From NCBI RefSeq assembly GCF_002088275.1, contig NZ_AQQS01000005.1, forward strand, positions 62,001-126,000: DNA of 64,000 nt, in the 5' to 3' direction. Positions 1 to 9,574 of this stretch are shown here, piece after piece; the stretch's first letter is position 1; the number at the start of each line of letters is the position of its first letter. This DNA is from Aurantimonas sp. 22II-16-19i (GTDB taxonomy: Bacteria; Pseudomonadota; Alphaproteobacteria; Rhizobiales; Rhizobiaceae). The notes under the pieces were generated by a model. That model did not search any database. It was not told where the DNA came from and saw nothing but the letters and a program-made list of their open reading frames with translations. Both the position numbers and the translations under genes were made by a program.

Positions 1-166
1 TCGCCGTCGAGCGGTGCGGCAGATGCCGCATATCGCCGCTTTTTGCCCGGAATCCGGAGGCTGGCCAGCCCGCGGCGCTTCCCTTCGGGCGGCCGTATGT
101 CCTATAGGGGGAGAGACCCGCGTGGCCGGTGCACCCTCTGTCACGCACCGACCTGTGCCTACGGCA

Positions 167-1000
167 ATGCAAAACACTGCAACAGGGCCGAACGCCGGTG
201 CCCCCGCGGGGCAGCGGCGAATCGAGCTGGAGGAACGTTTGGACAAGACCGCCCAGAAGATCCTCTTGAAGCGGTTGAACCTGGTAGCGGAGATCGATGC
301 CGATGACGAGGCGGACATTCTCGCCTTGCCGGTGACGACGCGCGAGTTCGATGCCGGAATCGACATCGTGTCGGAGGGGCAATATGTCAGGCAGTGCTGC
401 ATCCTGATCGATGGGTTTACCCATCGCTATCGGCACACGCTGGAAGGCAAGCGGCAGATCATCGCCTTCCACGTTGCCGGCGACATTCCGGATCTTCACA
501 GCCTGCACATGAACTACATGGACCACAGCTTTGCGGCGACGGCGCAGAGCCGCATCGGCTTCATCGCCCACGAGGCGGTGTGGGAGCTGTGCGTCCGCCG
601 GCCGCGGGTCGCCGCGGCGCTGTGGCGCGAGACGCTGATCGACGGGGCGATCTTCCGCGAATGGATCGTCGGCCTCGGCCGGCTGTCGGGCCAGAGCCGC
701 ACCGCTCATCTCCTCTGCGAACTCGCCATGCGCATGCAGGCCGTGGGGCTCGCCCCCGACCATGTCTACCGCCTGCCGCTGACCCAGCACGAGCTCGCCG
801 ACGCGCTCGGCCTGACCGTCGTGACCGTCAACCGGGTGCTGCGCGACCTGAGGATCGCCGGCCTGGTCGACCGGGAGCGCTCGCGCATGGCGATCCGCGA
901 CTGGGACGCGCTGGCGCGGCTCGGCGAGTTTGATCCGCGCTACCTGCGTTTTCGCATGCCGATCACGATGACGCGTGCAACCGGTCTCGTAGCAAACTGA
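167..1000 (+). CDS. Crp/Fnr-family transcriptional regulator
   Basis: A 277-residue cytoplasmic regulator. An N-terminal cyclic-nucleotide-binding-type beta barrel spans about residues 35-150, and a C-terminal winged helix (about 185-255) contains the recognition segment LTQHELADALGLTVVTVNRV, typical of the Crp/Fnr superfamily. No cluster of iron-sulfur-binding cysteines as in Fnr is visible, so it is probably not an oxygen-sensing Fnr. The open frame extends upstream to position 14, but the residues before ATG 167 look non-coding, so that start was chosen. Its target and ligand are unknown. It stands alone, with a response regulator gene downstream on the same strand. Confidence 0.85.
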   Translation: MQNTATGPNAGAPAGQRRIELEERLDKTAQKILLKRLNLVAEIDADDEADILALPVTTREFDAGIDIVSEGQYVRQCCILIDGFTHRYRHTLEGKRQIIAFHVAGDIPDLHSLHMNYMDHSFAATAQSRIGFIAHEAVWELCVRRPRVAAALWRETLIDGAIFREWIVGLGRLSGQSRTAHLLCELAMRMQAVGLAPDHVYRLPLTQHELADALGLTVVTVNRVLRDLRIAGLVDRERSRMAIRDWDALARLGEFDPRYLRFRMPITMTRATGLVAN

Positions 1001-1162
1001 GCCGCGACGGGCCTCGCGACGCCCCTTTAGAGGCATGATCGCCGGAAGGACGAGACGACGGCGGCTGCGCATTGCGGCAATCGGCTGGCGGCGGCCTCGC
1101 AATGCAACGCTCCGTTGGCTACAGCAGGGACCGCCGTGAGGACAACCCAGAAAGAGGAGCCG

Positions 1163-1819
1163 ATGCGCCCGCTTTTCATCGTCGCCGACGATCATCCGCT
1201 GTTTCGCGGGGCGCTGAAGGAGATTCTCCTGTCGCTTCCGCAAGGCGCGGAGATCGTCGAGGCGGCCGATTTCGACCAGGCCGCCGCGGCGCTCGAACGG
1301 CACGGCGATGCCGATCTCCTGCTGCTCGATCTGGCCATGCCGGGAACCAGCGGGCTGTCGGGTCTGGCGCTCCTGCGCGCCGAGCATCCCTCCGTGCCGA
1401 TCGCCATCGTGTCTGCCAGCGAGGACAGCCAGATCATCGCCCGCGCCCTCGACCTCGGCGCCTCGGGCTTCATCCCGAAATCGGCCGGCTTCGACGAGAT
1501 CCGCACCGCGATCGTCCGGCTGCTGTCCGGCGACGTGTGGCTGCCGGGGGACGTGTCTCTGGATGCGCCGGGCGATCCCGACGTCGCCGACCTGATCGCC
1601 CGGGTGAAGACCCTGACGCCGCAGCAGACAAGGGTTCTGTCGATGCTCGGCCGCGGCCTCCTCAACAAGCAGATCGCCTATGAGCTCGGGGTCTCCGAGC
1701 CGACGATCAAGGCCCATGTCTCGGCCGTCCTCCTCAAGCTCGGCGTCGACAGCCGCACCCAGGCAGTGATCCAGCTCGGCAAGCTCGGCATCGACCCGGA
1801 GCGCAGCATCGCCGGCTAA
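1163..1819 (+). CDS. NarL/LuxR-type response regulator (CrbR/ErdR-like)
   Basis: A 218-residue two-component response regulator. The receiver domain starts with the acidic pair in VADDHPLFRG, has the phospho-acceptor Asp56 in LLLLDLAMPG and the conserved Lys in FIPKS near residue 106. A LuxR/GerE helix-turn-helix (LTPQQTRVLSMLGRGLLNKQ onward) occupies the last 65 residues. ATG 1163 follows an AGGAG box at 1154-1158, so it is preferred over the upstream start at 1115. The receiver resembles the CrbR/ErdR regulators that activate acetate and ethanol catabolism. The gene converges on the large hybrid kinase at 1900-5439, its likely partner. The acetate assignment is inference from family resemblance and neighbours. 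Confidence 0.88.
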   Translation: MRPLFIVADDHPLFRGALKEILLSLPQGAEIVEAADFDQAAAALERHGDADLLLLDLAMPGTSGLSGLALLRAEHPSVPIAIVSASEDSQIIARALDLGASGFIPKSAGFDEIRTAIVRLLSGDVWLPGDVSLDAPGDPDVADLIARVKTLTPQQTRVLSMLGRGLLNKQIAYELGVSEPTIKAHVSAVLLKLGVDSRTQAVIQLGKLGIDPERSIAG

Positions 1820-1899
1820 CTCTTGTCGGCCGGGCAATGAGGCCGGGCAGAGGGGGCCGGCAATGGCGCGAGCGTTGCGGCGATGCCTCGCCGGAACGG

Positions 1900-4800
1900 C
1901 TACTCGGCGGCTTCCTGGCGCTGCAGCGCACTCGCCATCGCCGCCCGGAGCGAGGCCGGCTTCAAGGGCTTGGTCAGCACCTGCACGCCCATGGCGAGAG
2001 CCTCCTCGCGCACCTTCGCCGAACGGTCGGCGGTGACCAGGATGGCGAAGAGCCGCTCGTCTAGCCGCCGCCGCAGCTCGGCGAGCGCGACCAGCCCGTC
2101 GCCGCCGTCGTCGAGATGGTAGTCGACCAGCGCGATTTCCGGCCGGAAGCGCGACGTCGCCAGCGCCGCTACCGCCTCGTCAGCCGAGGCGAAGGCCTCG
2201 ACCTCGCAGCCCCAGCCGGTCAGCAGCGTCTTCATGCCGTCGCGGATGGCCGGCTCGTTGTCGATGCACAGCACCATCGCGCCCGAGACCGCCAGGCCGA
2301 TCTGCGCCCGGGGCGAAACGCTCACTGCGGCCTCGCCGAAGCCGGGTGCGGCGAGGGGCAGTCCGACCCGGAAGGCGGTGCCGCTGCCGTGCCGCGATCG
2401 CGCCGCGACCGGATGGTCGAGGACGCGGGCGATGCGGTCGACGATCGACAGGCCGAGCCCCAGGCCGCTCGCCGTCCGGCTGCCCTCGTCGAGGCGCACG
2501 AATTCCTCGTAGATGGTCTGCAGCTTGTCCTGCGGGATGCCGATGCCGCTGTCGGCGATCTCGAGGTCGATCCGGTCCTGACCGCGCCGCCGCACGCCGA
2601 CGACGATCTTGCCTTGCCGGGTGTATTTGACGGCGTTGGAGACGAGATTCTGGATCAGGCGGCGCAGGAGGTTGCGGTCGGATCGGACCGCGACGGAGGT
2701 CGCGATGAAGCGCAGCGACAGGCCCTTCTCCTCGGCGAGCGGTCGCAGGTCCGTCTCGATCTGCTTCAACAGCGGCTGCAGTGGAAATTCGGTGAGCTTG
2801 GCCTGCATTCCCCCGGCGTCGAGACGTGAGATGTCGAGGACGGCGCCGATGATCGCCTCGACCGCTTCGAGGGACGAGCCGATATTGCCGGCGAGATCGG
2901 CGTCGGCGGAGCGACCGTGGCGCTGCTCCAGCGCCGAGACATAGAGGCGGGCGGCATTCAGCGGCTGCAGGATGTCGTGGCCGGCAGCGGCCAGGAAGCG
3001 GGTCTTCGACAGGTTCGCCGCCTCCGCCGCGCGACGGGCCTCGGCGAGATCCCGGTTGGCGGCGGTCAGTTCGGCCGTGCGCTGGCGCACCCGCTCCTCC
3101 AGCGTCTCGTTGATCTCCCGCAGCGCCACAGCCCGGCGCACCCGTTCCGTCATGTCCGAGACGGTGGCGACGAGGCCGCCGTCGGGCATGGTGTTGACGC
3201 GCATTTCGATGGTGCGGCCGGACCGGGCGAGGGCGATCTGGCGCTGCGCCGGCGGGCGGGTCAGCTGGTCGAAGCTCGCCGCATATTCGCCCGGGTCGAT
3301 CTCGCCGTCGACGAGCAGCTGGTCGAAGACGGCGGTGAGCGGTGTGCCGACCCGGCCGAATTCGGCGGTCAGGCCGACGAGGTCGCGGAACTGCCGGTTC
3401 CAGAAGGTGAGGCAGAAGTCGCCGTCGAAGATGGCGAGGCCCTGATCGACCTGCTCCAGCGCGATGCGCAGGAGGTCGCGGTTGTACTGCAGCGCCTCGG
3501 TCGCATCGTCGAGCAGCTGCAGCGCCGTGCTGCTGGAATCGGCGTGGCGCTGGAACAAGAGCGACAGGACGAGGCGCGAGGACGCCGAGCCGATCGCCGA
3601 GGCGAGCAGCTGTTCGGAGAAGTTGATCGTCGCGCCGTCCGCCGCGGCCTCGTCGGCGAGAACGCCCTGATGGTCGCGGGCGAAGGCGGTAAAGGCGCGT
3701 TCGGTGCGCCTCGTCCCGAGATAGCGGGCGATCGTCGACTTGAGATCGGCGACCCTTACGTTGATGCGCATGCGCCGGCCGGGCGCCGCGGCAAAGCCGT
3801 CGCGGCCGACGAAGACAGCCGCCTGGATCCGCTCCAGCGGCCGTGCCGGCCGGCTGAGCGAGCCCGCGACGAGGCAGGCGAGATTGGCCGACAGGCTGAG
3901 GACGACACCGAGAAGCAGCGGATCGACGAGCGGCATACCGTCGTCACCGATCAGGATGCCCGGCAGCGGGGTGGCGATGCCCAGCGTCGGGGCGAGCAGG
4001 GTGAGCGCCCAGAGGACGACGCCCGCCGAGAGCCCCGCCATGGCGCCGCGGGCATTGGCGCGCTTCCAGTAGAGGCCGGCAAAGAGGGCTGGAGCAAGCT
4101 GGGCGATGGCGGCGAAGGAGAGAAGGCCGATCGAGGCGAGGCCGCTGCCGTCCCCGGCGAAGCGGTAATAGACGTAGCCGAAGAAGACGATCGTCAGGAT
4201 CGCCGAGCGGCGGACGTTGAGGATCAGGCGGGTCTCGTCGCCGGGATTGCCGGGCCGGCGGCCGCGGCGCTTCAGGAGGATCGGCAGGACGAGGTCGTTG
4301 GAGATCATGATCGCCAGGGCGACGCTGGCGACGATGACCATGGCGGTCGCCGCCGACAGCCCGCCGATGAAGGCGACGAGACCGAGGAGATCGGCTCCCG
4401 AGGAGAGCGGCAGGGCGAGCACGTAGAGATCGGCGTCGAACTGCGGGCCGAGTCGGATGAGACCGGCGGCGGCGATGGGCACGACGAACAGGTTGATCGC
4501 GACGAGATAGATCGGAAACAGCCACCTTGCCCGGCGGATCTCGCCGCGCGTGCGGTTCTCGACGACGGTCATGTGGAACTGGCGGGGCAGAAGCAGGATG
4601 ACCAGCGCGCTGAGGCCGAGGCTGGCGAAGAAGGAGCCGGCCAGCGGCGTCGTGAACGCCGTCCTGACGGCGGTGCTGGCGAGCGCCGTGCGCCAGAGTT
4701 CCTGCGGGTCGAACAGGAAGAAGGTTGCCCAGATGCCGACGGCGATGAAGGCGCCGAGCTTGATCAGCGATTCCATGGCGACCGCCAGCACCAGGCCGTC

Positions 4801-5439
4801 CTGGTGCTCGGTGGCGTCGGCATGGCGGGTCCCGAACAGGATCGCGAACAGGCCGAGGACGGTGGCGATCAAAAGGGACAGGTCGCCGAACAGCGGCGGC
4901 ACGTCGAGATTGGGCCGATAGTGGAACACGAGGGTGGCGACGCTGGTCGAGATCGCCTTCAGCTGCAGCGAGATGTAGGGAACCGTGCCGACCAGGGCGA
5001 TAACGGTGGCGAGCGCCGCGACGGCCGGGCTCTTGCCGTAGCGCGAGCCGATGAAGTCGGCGACGGTGGTGATCTTCTCGGCCTTGGCGTGGCGGACGAT
5101 CCGCTCGATGAAGCTTGGTGCGAGAAGGAAGACCAGGATCGGGCCGAGATAGATCGCCAGGAACGCAAATCCCTCGCGGGCGGCGACGCCGACGGAGCCG
5201 AGGAAGGTCCAGGAGGTGCAGTAGACAGCAAGGCTCAGCGCATAGACGGCCGGCCGGCTGGCATCGGCCGGACGACGGGCCGCCCTCCGGTCGCCCCAAT
5301 AGGCGACGGCGAAGAGAAGCAACAGATAGACGATCGCCACGAGGGCGATGAGACCGCTGTGCACGCGCGAGACCCCGGCTCGGACGCCGACGATGGTCGG
5401 CGGCGTCGGCAGGCGGGAACTTCGCCACAGGCCCGGCAC
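1900..5439 (-). CDS. Symporter-domain hybrid histidine kinase/response regulator (CrbS/MxtR-like)
   Basis: A 1179-residue inner-membrane sensor. Order: a sodium:solute symporter (SLC5-like) domain with about 13 membrane segments (residues 25-500), a STAC-like linker (about 530-630), a PAS domain (about 660-770) with a following coiled coil, a HisKA domain with phospho-accepting His near 821 (AAGHDILQPL), an ATPase domain (NLVSNAVKYT, DSGIGIP, GLGLGLSIV) and a C-terminal receiver with Asp near 1106 (LVDYHLDDGG). This is the architecture of CrbS/MxtR, which with CrbR/ErdR controls acetyl-CoA synthetase and acetate use. The upstream start is GTG 5439. GTG 5364, just before the first membrane helix, is an equally plausible start giving 1154 residues. 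It converges with the response regulator 80 bases away. Confidence 0.9.
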   Translation of the reverse strand: MPGLWRSSRLPTPPTIVGVRAGVSRVHSGLIALVAIVYLLLLFAVAYWGDRRAARRPADASRPAVYALSLAVYCTSWTFLGSVGVAAREGFAFLAIYLGPILVFLLAPSFIERIVRHAKAEKITTVADFIGSRYGKSPAVAALATVIALVGTVPYISLQLKAISTSVATLVFHYRPNLDVPPLFGDLSLLIATVLGLFAILFGTRHADATEHQDGLVLAVAMESLIKLGAFIAVGIWATFFLFDPQELWRTALASTAVRTAFTTPLAGSFFASLGLSALVILLLPRQFHMTVVENRTRGEIRRARWLFPIYLVAINLFVVPIAAAGLIRLGPQFDADLYVLALPLSSGADLLGLVAFIGGLSAATAMVIVASVALAIMISNDLVLPILLKRRGRRPGNPGDETRLILNVRRSAILTIVFFGYVYYRFAGDGSGLASIGLLSFAAIAQLAPALFAGLYWKRANARGAMAGLSAGVVLWALTLLAPTLGIATPLPGILIGDDGMPLVDPLLLGVVLSLSANLACLVAGSLSRPARPLERIQAAVFVGRDGFAAAPGRRMRINVRVADLKSTIARYLGTRRTERAFTAFARDHQGVLADEAAADGATINFSEQLLASAIGSASSRLVLSLLFQRHADSSSTALQLLDDATEALQYNRDLLRIALEQVDQGLAIFDGDFCLTFWNRQFRDLVGLTAEFGRVGTPLTAVFDQLLVDGEIDPGEYAASFDQLTRPPAQRQIALARSGRTIEMRVNTMPDGGLVATVSDMTERVRRAVALREINETLEERVRQRTAELTAANRDLAEARRAAEAANLSKTRFLAAAGHDILQPLNAARLYVSALEQRHGRSADADLAGNIGSSLEAVEAIIGAVLDISRLDAGGMQAKLTEFPLQPLLKQIETDLRPLAEEKGLSLRFIATSVAVRSDRNLLRRLIQNLVSNAVKYTRQGKIVVGVRRRGQDRIDLEIADSGIGIPQDKLQTIYEEFVRLDEGSRTASGLGLGLSIVDRIARVLDHPVAARSRHGSGTAFRVGLPLAAPGFGEAAVSVSPRAQIGLAVSGAMVLCIDNEPAIRDGMKTLLTGWGCEVEAFASADEAVAALATSRFRPEIALVDYHLDDGGDGLVALAELRRRLDERLFAILVTADRSAKVREEALAMGVQVLTKPLKPASLRAAMASALQRQEAAE

Positions 5440-5590
5440 CGGCGCAAGGGCCGGGCGTCACGAGCGAGTGGGTTGGAAGTCGGCATCTTGCCGCCTGATG
5501 GATCGCGACGATCACCAGGGGAAAGACGATCGAGCGGGCGCCGAACGTTATGCTTTCGTGATGGCTTCAACGCCGTGATACGAGAATTAT

Positions 5591-5857
5591 ATGAGGATAA
5601 CCTGGGACGAAACGAAGCGCCGGAGCAATCTCGCAAAGCACGGGCTGGATTTCGTTGCGCTGACCATTGCCTTCTTCGAAGGTGCCATCGTCCGGCCAGG
5701 ACGAGAAGGGCGCCTGCTGGCTCTCGGGCGGCTGGAAAATGAACGGTTCGTCGCAGTGGTGTTCCGTCCCCTCGGCTCCGAAGCCCTTTCAGTGATCAGC
5801 ATCCGGCCCGCCTCGCAGAAAGAGACCCGGATGGCGATGCACAAGGAGGTTCCATGA
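5591..5857 (+). CDS. brnT: BrnT-family ribonuclease toxin
   Basis: An 88-residue toxin of the type II BrnT/BrnA system; BrnT is a small RelE-fold ribonuclease that inhibits translation. Visible family features are the N-terminal TWDETKRRSNLAKHGLDF, in which the WDE-K-N--KHG pattern is diagnostic, and a C-terminal IRPAS segment. The stop codon overlaps the start of the antitoxin by 4 bases (ATGA), so the toxin is encoded first, the usual BrnTA order. There is no clear ribosome-binding site before ATG 5591. The pair sits between the hybrid kinase and malate synthase genes without disrupting either. Confidence 0.9.
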   Translation: MRITWDETKRRSNLAKHGLDFVALTIAFFEGAIVRPGREGRLLALGRLENERFVAVVFRPLGSEALSVISIRPASQKETRMAMHKEVP

Positions 5858-6165
5858 CAGGCACGACCACGAAGGTCTTCGATCCGAAGCATGCCGCCGC
5901 CAACGGCTACACCGAAGCGGACTGGGACGAGGTGTCCGACAATCCGGAATGGACCGCCGAAGATGTCGCGAATGCCGAGCCTTTTGCCGAGGCTCTTCCC
6001 GAACTTCAGGCGAGCATTCAGCGTGGCGAAGGGCGAACGCCCGTCGAAAAGCCGCGCCAGCAGATCTCTCTGCGCCTCGATCCCGATGTCGTTGCCAAGT
6101 TCAAGGCAACAGGAAAGGGTTGGCAGTCGCGGATCAACGAGATCCTGAAAAAGGCCAAGGTCTAG
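5854..6165 (+). CDS. brnA: BrnA-family antitoxin
   Basis: A 103-residue antitoxin. It should bind and neutralise BrnT and repress the shared operon through a ribbon-helix-helix fold. The C-terminal stretch QISLRLDPDVVAKFKATGKG followed by W-Q-S-RINE-L is the BrnA DNA-binding signature. The acidic N-terminal half (SDNPEWTAEDVANAEPFAE) is the probable toxin-binding region. It starts inside the last codons of brnT (ATGA overlap), indicating translational coupling. Autoregulation is expected from the family and not shown here. Confidence 0.9.
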   Translation: MTGTTTKVFDPKHAAANGYTEADWDEVSDNPEWTAEDVANAEPFAEALPELQASIQRGEGRTPVEKPRQQISLRLDPDVVAKFKATGKGWQSRINEILKKAKV

Positions 6166-6283
6166 CCGGGATGTCCCGGCCCCGCCTCCGACTCTCCCGG
6201 CAACTGACGGTTCCCCCGCCGGCGATTGACTTCGCTGCCCCTATGGCCGATTTCCGGACGAATTGGATCGTTGGAGGAATGGC

Positions 6284-8455
6284 ATGCCAGACATGATCGA
6301 GGTTGACGGCCTGAAGGTCGCGGACGAGCTGAAGCGCTTCATCGACGAGGAGGCCCTGCCGGGTACAGGTATCGAGCCGGAAGCGTTTTGGTCGGCCTTC
6401 TCGGACATCCTCAACTCGATGGCGCCCCGCAACCGCTCGCTGCTCGCCGAACGCGAGCGCCTGCAGACGGCGATCGACGACTGGCATCTGCAGCGCCGCG
6501 GCAAGACGATCGACATGAAGGAATACCAGGCCTTCCTGCGCGAGATCGGCTACATCGTTCCCGAGGGGCCGGACTTCCGCATCGAGACCGAGAACGTCGA
6601 TCCGGAGATCGCACTGGTTCCGGGCCCGCAGCTCGTCGTGCCGCTGATGAACGCGCGCTACACGCTGAACGCCGCGAATGCCCGCTGGGGCTCGCTCTAC
6701 GACGCGCTCTACGGCACCGATGCGATGGGCGACGCGCCCGAGGGGTCCGGCTACGACCGGGCCCGCGGCGCCCGCGTCGTGTCCTGGGCAAAGGGCTTCC
6801 TCGACGGCGTCGCGCCGCTCGACCGGATCTCCCATATCGACGTCGAGGCCTATTCGGTCGATGGCGGAACGCTGCTCGCCAGCTATGGCGACGGCAAGAA
6901 GGCGCGGCTGAAGAACCCGCTGGCGTTCGCCGGATATCGCGGCGAGGCGGCGGCGCCGTCCGCGGTGCTGTTCAAGCACAACGGCCTGCATGTCGAGGTG
7001 TCCGTCGACGCCAGCCACCGCATCGGCAAGAACGACCGGGCCAAGGTCGCCGACGTCCTGATCGAATCGGCCGTCTCGACGATCTGCGACTGCGAGGATT
7101 CGATCGCCGCCGTCGACGCCGAGGACAAGACCGCCGTCTACCGCAACTGGCTCGGCCTGATGCGGGGCGACCTCTCCGAGAGCTTCCAGAAGGGCCGCGA
7201 AACGGTCACCCGGCGGCTCAATCCGGACCGCGACTACCAGAGCCCCGGCGGCACCACCTTCACCGTGCCGGGCCGCTCGCTCCTGCTCATCCGCAATGTC
7301 GGCCACCTGATGACCAATTCGGCCATCCTGCTTCAGGACGGCTCGGAGGCCCCCGAGGGCATCATGGACGCGATGATCACTGCGATGATCGCGATCCACG
7401 ACCTGAAGAAGGCCGGCGGCATCCGCAACTCGCGGGCCCGCTCGGTCTACATCGTCAAGCCGAAGATGCACGGGCCGGAGGAGGTCGCCTTCTCGAGCGA
7501 GATCTTCGCCCGCGTCGAGGATGCGCTGGGTCTCGACCGCGACACGCTGAAGATGGGCATCATGGACGAGGAGCGCCGCACCACGGTGAACCTCAAGGAG
7601 TGCATCCGCGCGGCGAAGCACCGGGTCTTCTTCATCAACACCGGCTTCCTCGATCGCACCGGCGACGAGATCCACACCTCCATGGAAGCCGGCCCGATGG
7701 TCCGCAAGACCGTCATGAAGGACCGGACCTGGATCGCCGCCTATGAGGACTGGAACGTCGACGTCGGCCTTTCCTGCGGGTTCCGCGGCAAGGCACAGAT
7801 CGGCAAGGGGATGTGGGCGGCGCCGGCCAAGATGCACGACATGCTCGCCCAGAAGGTCGGCCACCCGCAGGCCGGAGCCAATTGCGCCTGGGTGCCGAGC
7901 CCGACGGCGGCGACGCTGCACGCCACCCACTACCACCGGGTCGATGTGCTCGCCTGGCAGGAATCGATCGCGGCGCGCGGCCGGCGGGCGCTGCTCGCCG
8001 ACATCCTGACCATCCCGCTGGCCAACCGCGCCAACTGGCCGGAGGAGCAGATCAAGGCCGAGATCCGCAACAACGCGCAAGGGATCCTCGGCTATGTCGT
8101 GCGCTGGATCGACCAGGGCATCGGCTGCTCCACCGTGCCGGACATCAACGACGTCGGCCTGATGGAGGACCGCGCCACCTGCCGGATCTCCTCCCAGCAT
8201 CTCGCCAACTGGCTGCATCACGGCGTCGTCTCGAAGGACGAGGTGATGGAGGCGATGAAGGAGATGGCGGCAAAGGTCGACGCGCAGAACGCCGGTGACC
8301 CGAACTACGAGACGATGGCCGGCAACTTCGACGGCTCGATCGCCTTCAAGGCGGCCTGCGATCTGGTGTTCGAGGGGCGCCAGCAGCCCTCCGGCTACAC
8401 CGAGCCCGTCCTGCATCGCCGCCGCATCGAGAAGAAGGCTGCGCGCCGCAGCTAG
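6284..8455 (+). CDS. glcB: Malate synthase G
   Basis: A 723-residue cytosolic enzyme that condenses glyoxylate with acetyl-CoA to give malate, the second step of the glyoxylate shunt. Length and motifs fit isoform G: the [14 protein letters not shown] segment carrying metal/glyoxylate ligands, [12 protein letters not shown], and [23 protein letters not shown] 6284 is preceded by GGAGG at 6273-6277. The TAG stop codon is also the first part of a 105-bp repeat element. Transcription probably ends at a hairpin about 140 bases downstream. The nearby CrbS/CrbR-like pair would make sense as a regulator of acetate and glyoxylate use, but no operator was identified. Confidence 0.97.
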   Translation: MPDMIEVDGLKVADELKRFIDEEALPGTGIEPEAFWSAFSDILNSMAPRNRSLLAERERLQTAIDDWHLQRRGKTIDMKEYQAFLREIGYIVPEGPDFRIETENVDPEIALVPGPQLVVPLMNARYTLNAANARWGSLYDALYGTDAMGDAPEGSGYDRARGARVVSWAKGFLDGVAPLDRISHIDVEAYSVDGGTLLASYGDGKKARLKNPLAFAGYRGEAAAPSAVLFKHNGLHVEVSVDASHRIGKNDRAKVADVLIESAVSTICDCEDSIAAVDAEDKTAVYRNWLGLMRGDLSESFQKGRETVTRRLNPDRDYQSPGGTTFTVPGRSLLLIRNVGHLMTNSAILLQDGSEAPEGIMDAMITAMIAIHDLKKAGGIRNSRARSVYIVKPKMHGPEEVAFSSEIFARVEDALGLDRDTLKMGIMDEERRTTVNLKECIRAAKHRVFFINTGFLDRTGDEIHTSMEAGPMVRKTVMKDRTWIAAYEDWNVDVGLSCGFRGKAQIGKGMWAAPAKMHDMLAQKVGHPQAGANCAWVPSPTAATLHATHYHRVDVLAWQESIAARGRRALLADILTIPLANRANWPEEQIKAEIRNNAQGILGYVVRWIDQGIGCSTVPDINDVGLMEDRATCRISSQHLANWLHHGVVSKDEVMEAMKEMAAKVDAQNAGDPNYETMAGNFDGSIAFKAACDLVFEGRQQPSGYTEPVLHRRRIEKKAARRS

Positions 8456-8556
8456 AGCATGATCCCGAAAAGTGGGAACCGGTTTTCGGGAAAGATCATG
8501 CGGCAAGAAGAGGGTAGAGCGGGATGTCGATCGTAGCTGATCTCAGCCCGCTCTAG
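8452..8556 (+). repeat. RIME-type palindromic intergenic repeat, copy 1
   Basis: A 105-bp element bounded by the inverted heptamers CTAGAGC and GCTCTAG. The first part forms a hairpin (ATCCCGAAAA near 8461 against TTTTCGGGA near 8483). The second part is a further palindrome (AGAGCGGG at 8516 against CCCGCTCT near 8547). The first 48 bases are identical to copy 2 at 28475, and both copies are exactly 105 bp. The sequence type is a common intergenic palindrome in rhizobial genomes. The TAG of the left terminus is the glcB stop codon. Confidence 0.85.
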
Positions 8557-8596
8557 TCCGCCGACCAGCCGTTGCAAGAGCAGGCGAATCACGTGA

Positions 8597-8634
8597 AGCA
8601 GCCACTACCCTCAAATGGGGTGGCTGCTTTTCTA
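8597..8634 (+). terminator. Rho-independent terminator downstream of glcB
   Basis: A strong stem (AGCAGCCAC...CCC at 8597-8610 against GGGGTGGCTGCT at 8617-8628) with a 6-base loop, followed by TTTTCT. Its position past the repeat element suggests it ends the glcB transcript. Confidence 0.75.
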
Positions 8635-8714
8635 TTGGCGGTATGCAAGGGTTAATAGGGGCATCGAGAGGACAGATAGTTGCGCGATAAAGCTACCTAT
8701 CTAGATCAACTTTG

Positions 8715-8729
8715 ATATCCTTTGGATAT
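8715..8729. promoter_or_regulatory. 15-bp palindrome upstream of marR, possible operator
   Basis: ATATCC-TTT-GGATAT is a perfect inverted repeat in an AT-rich stretch (8640-8760) that is the only likely promoter region for the MarR gene and exporter. MarR proteins often bind short palindromes in their own promoters. The assignment is inference from location. Confidence 0.35.
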
Positions 8730-8879
8730 GATGTGTCATAACGACGCACTGGGCTACTTCGTCACTATGGGATCGATGCATTCAGAATGGCCATGTGTAT
8801 GGTCAGCCAGTATGCAGCCGGCGGGAATGGTCACCAGTCACAGCGCGACAGTTCAAGCCAAACGACTGAAGGTCAACAG

Positions 8880-9398
8880 ATGCCCGAACTCATTTCCAGC
8901 AACTCCCTCGGTTTCCTTCTCGTGGACGTCGCCCGTCTGTTCCGTCAGGAATTCGAACGGGCCGTTGTTGAGGCGGGATTGTCTCTGACGCCCGGGGAAA
9001 TCCGCGCGTTGCTCTATGTTTGGCGTTTCGAGGGATCGCGGCAGGCGGTCCTCGCCGAGCGGATGGGCGTCGAGCCGATGACGATGTCCGCCTATCTCGA
9101 CCGGCTCGAGAGCCGCGATCTCGTGGAGCGCAGGGTCGACAAGAACGATCGCCGCGCGAAGGTCGTGACGACGACCGCGGCGGCGACGGCCGTCTTCGAG
9201 GAGATCCGGCCCCTGGCGACCGCCATGTATGACCGTCTCGTCACCGGCTTCAGCGAGGAGGAGCGGGACGTCGTCCAACAGCTGCTGACCCGGATCCGGC
9301 TGAACCTCACCACCGATCCCCAGATCGTCGGCGAGGACCCGATAATCCCCGCGGTCGGCAAGGGACGCTCGAGCGAAACCCTCTATCGGACCGCGTGA
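8880..9398 (+). CDS. MarR-family transcriptional regulator
   Basis: A 172-residue dimeric winged-helix repressor. The DNA-binding region (about residues 30-100) reads LTPGEIRALLYVWRFEG, then RQAVLAERMGVEPMTMSAYL for the recognition helix, then DRLESRDLVERR and a wing with DKNDRRAK; this DxRDRRAK-like wing is a MarR hallmark. ATG 8880 matches the start of the recognisable domain; the longer frame from 8787 adds a low-complexity tail. The next gene downstream, on the same strand, is a Bcr/CflA exporter, so this is probably a ligand-responsive repressor of that pump and of itself. Confidence 0.9.
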   Translation: MPELISSNSLGFLLVDVARLFRQEFERAVVEAGLSLTPGEIRALLYVWRFEGSRQAVLAERMGVEPMTMSAYLDRLESRDLVERRVDKNDRRAKVVTTTAAATAVFEEIRPLATAMYDRLVTGFSEEERDVVQQLLTRIRLNLTTDPQIVGEDPIIPAVGKGRSSETLYRTA

Positions 9399-9574
9399 TC
9401 GACCGAGACGCCAATCGGCCCTCGCTCTGGCTCTGGCTCTGTCCCTGGCGACGAGTTGGAGACGATGTCCCGTCGCACCTTGCGGCGACGGGAGATGTCA
9501 ATAAGAAAGGGTAACCAGCGCCACCTCGCGTCACGGATGCCCTTTTGACTTCCTCCCCTTCGACCGGACGCCCC

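Noticed and set aside
2917-5742. 941-residue frame on the plus strand opposite the hybrid kinase
   Set aside because: It is the antisense shadow of the kinase gene: Arg/Asp/Gly-rich, no domain, and common in GC-rich DNA.
6134-8506. 790-residue minus-strand frame over glcB
   Set aside because: Antisense shadow of malate synthase G with no family resemblance.
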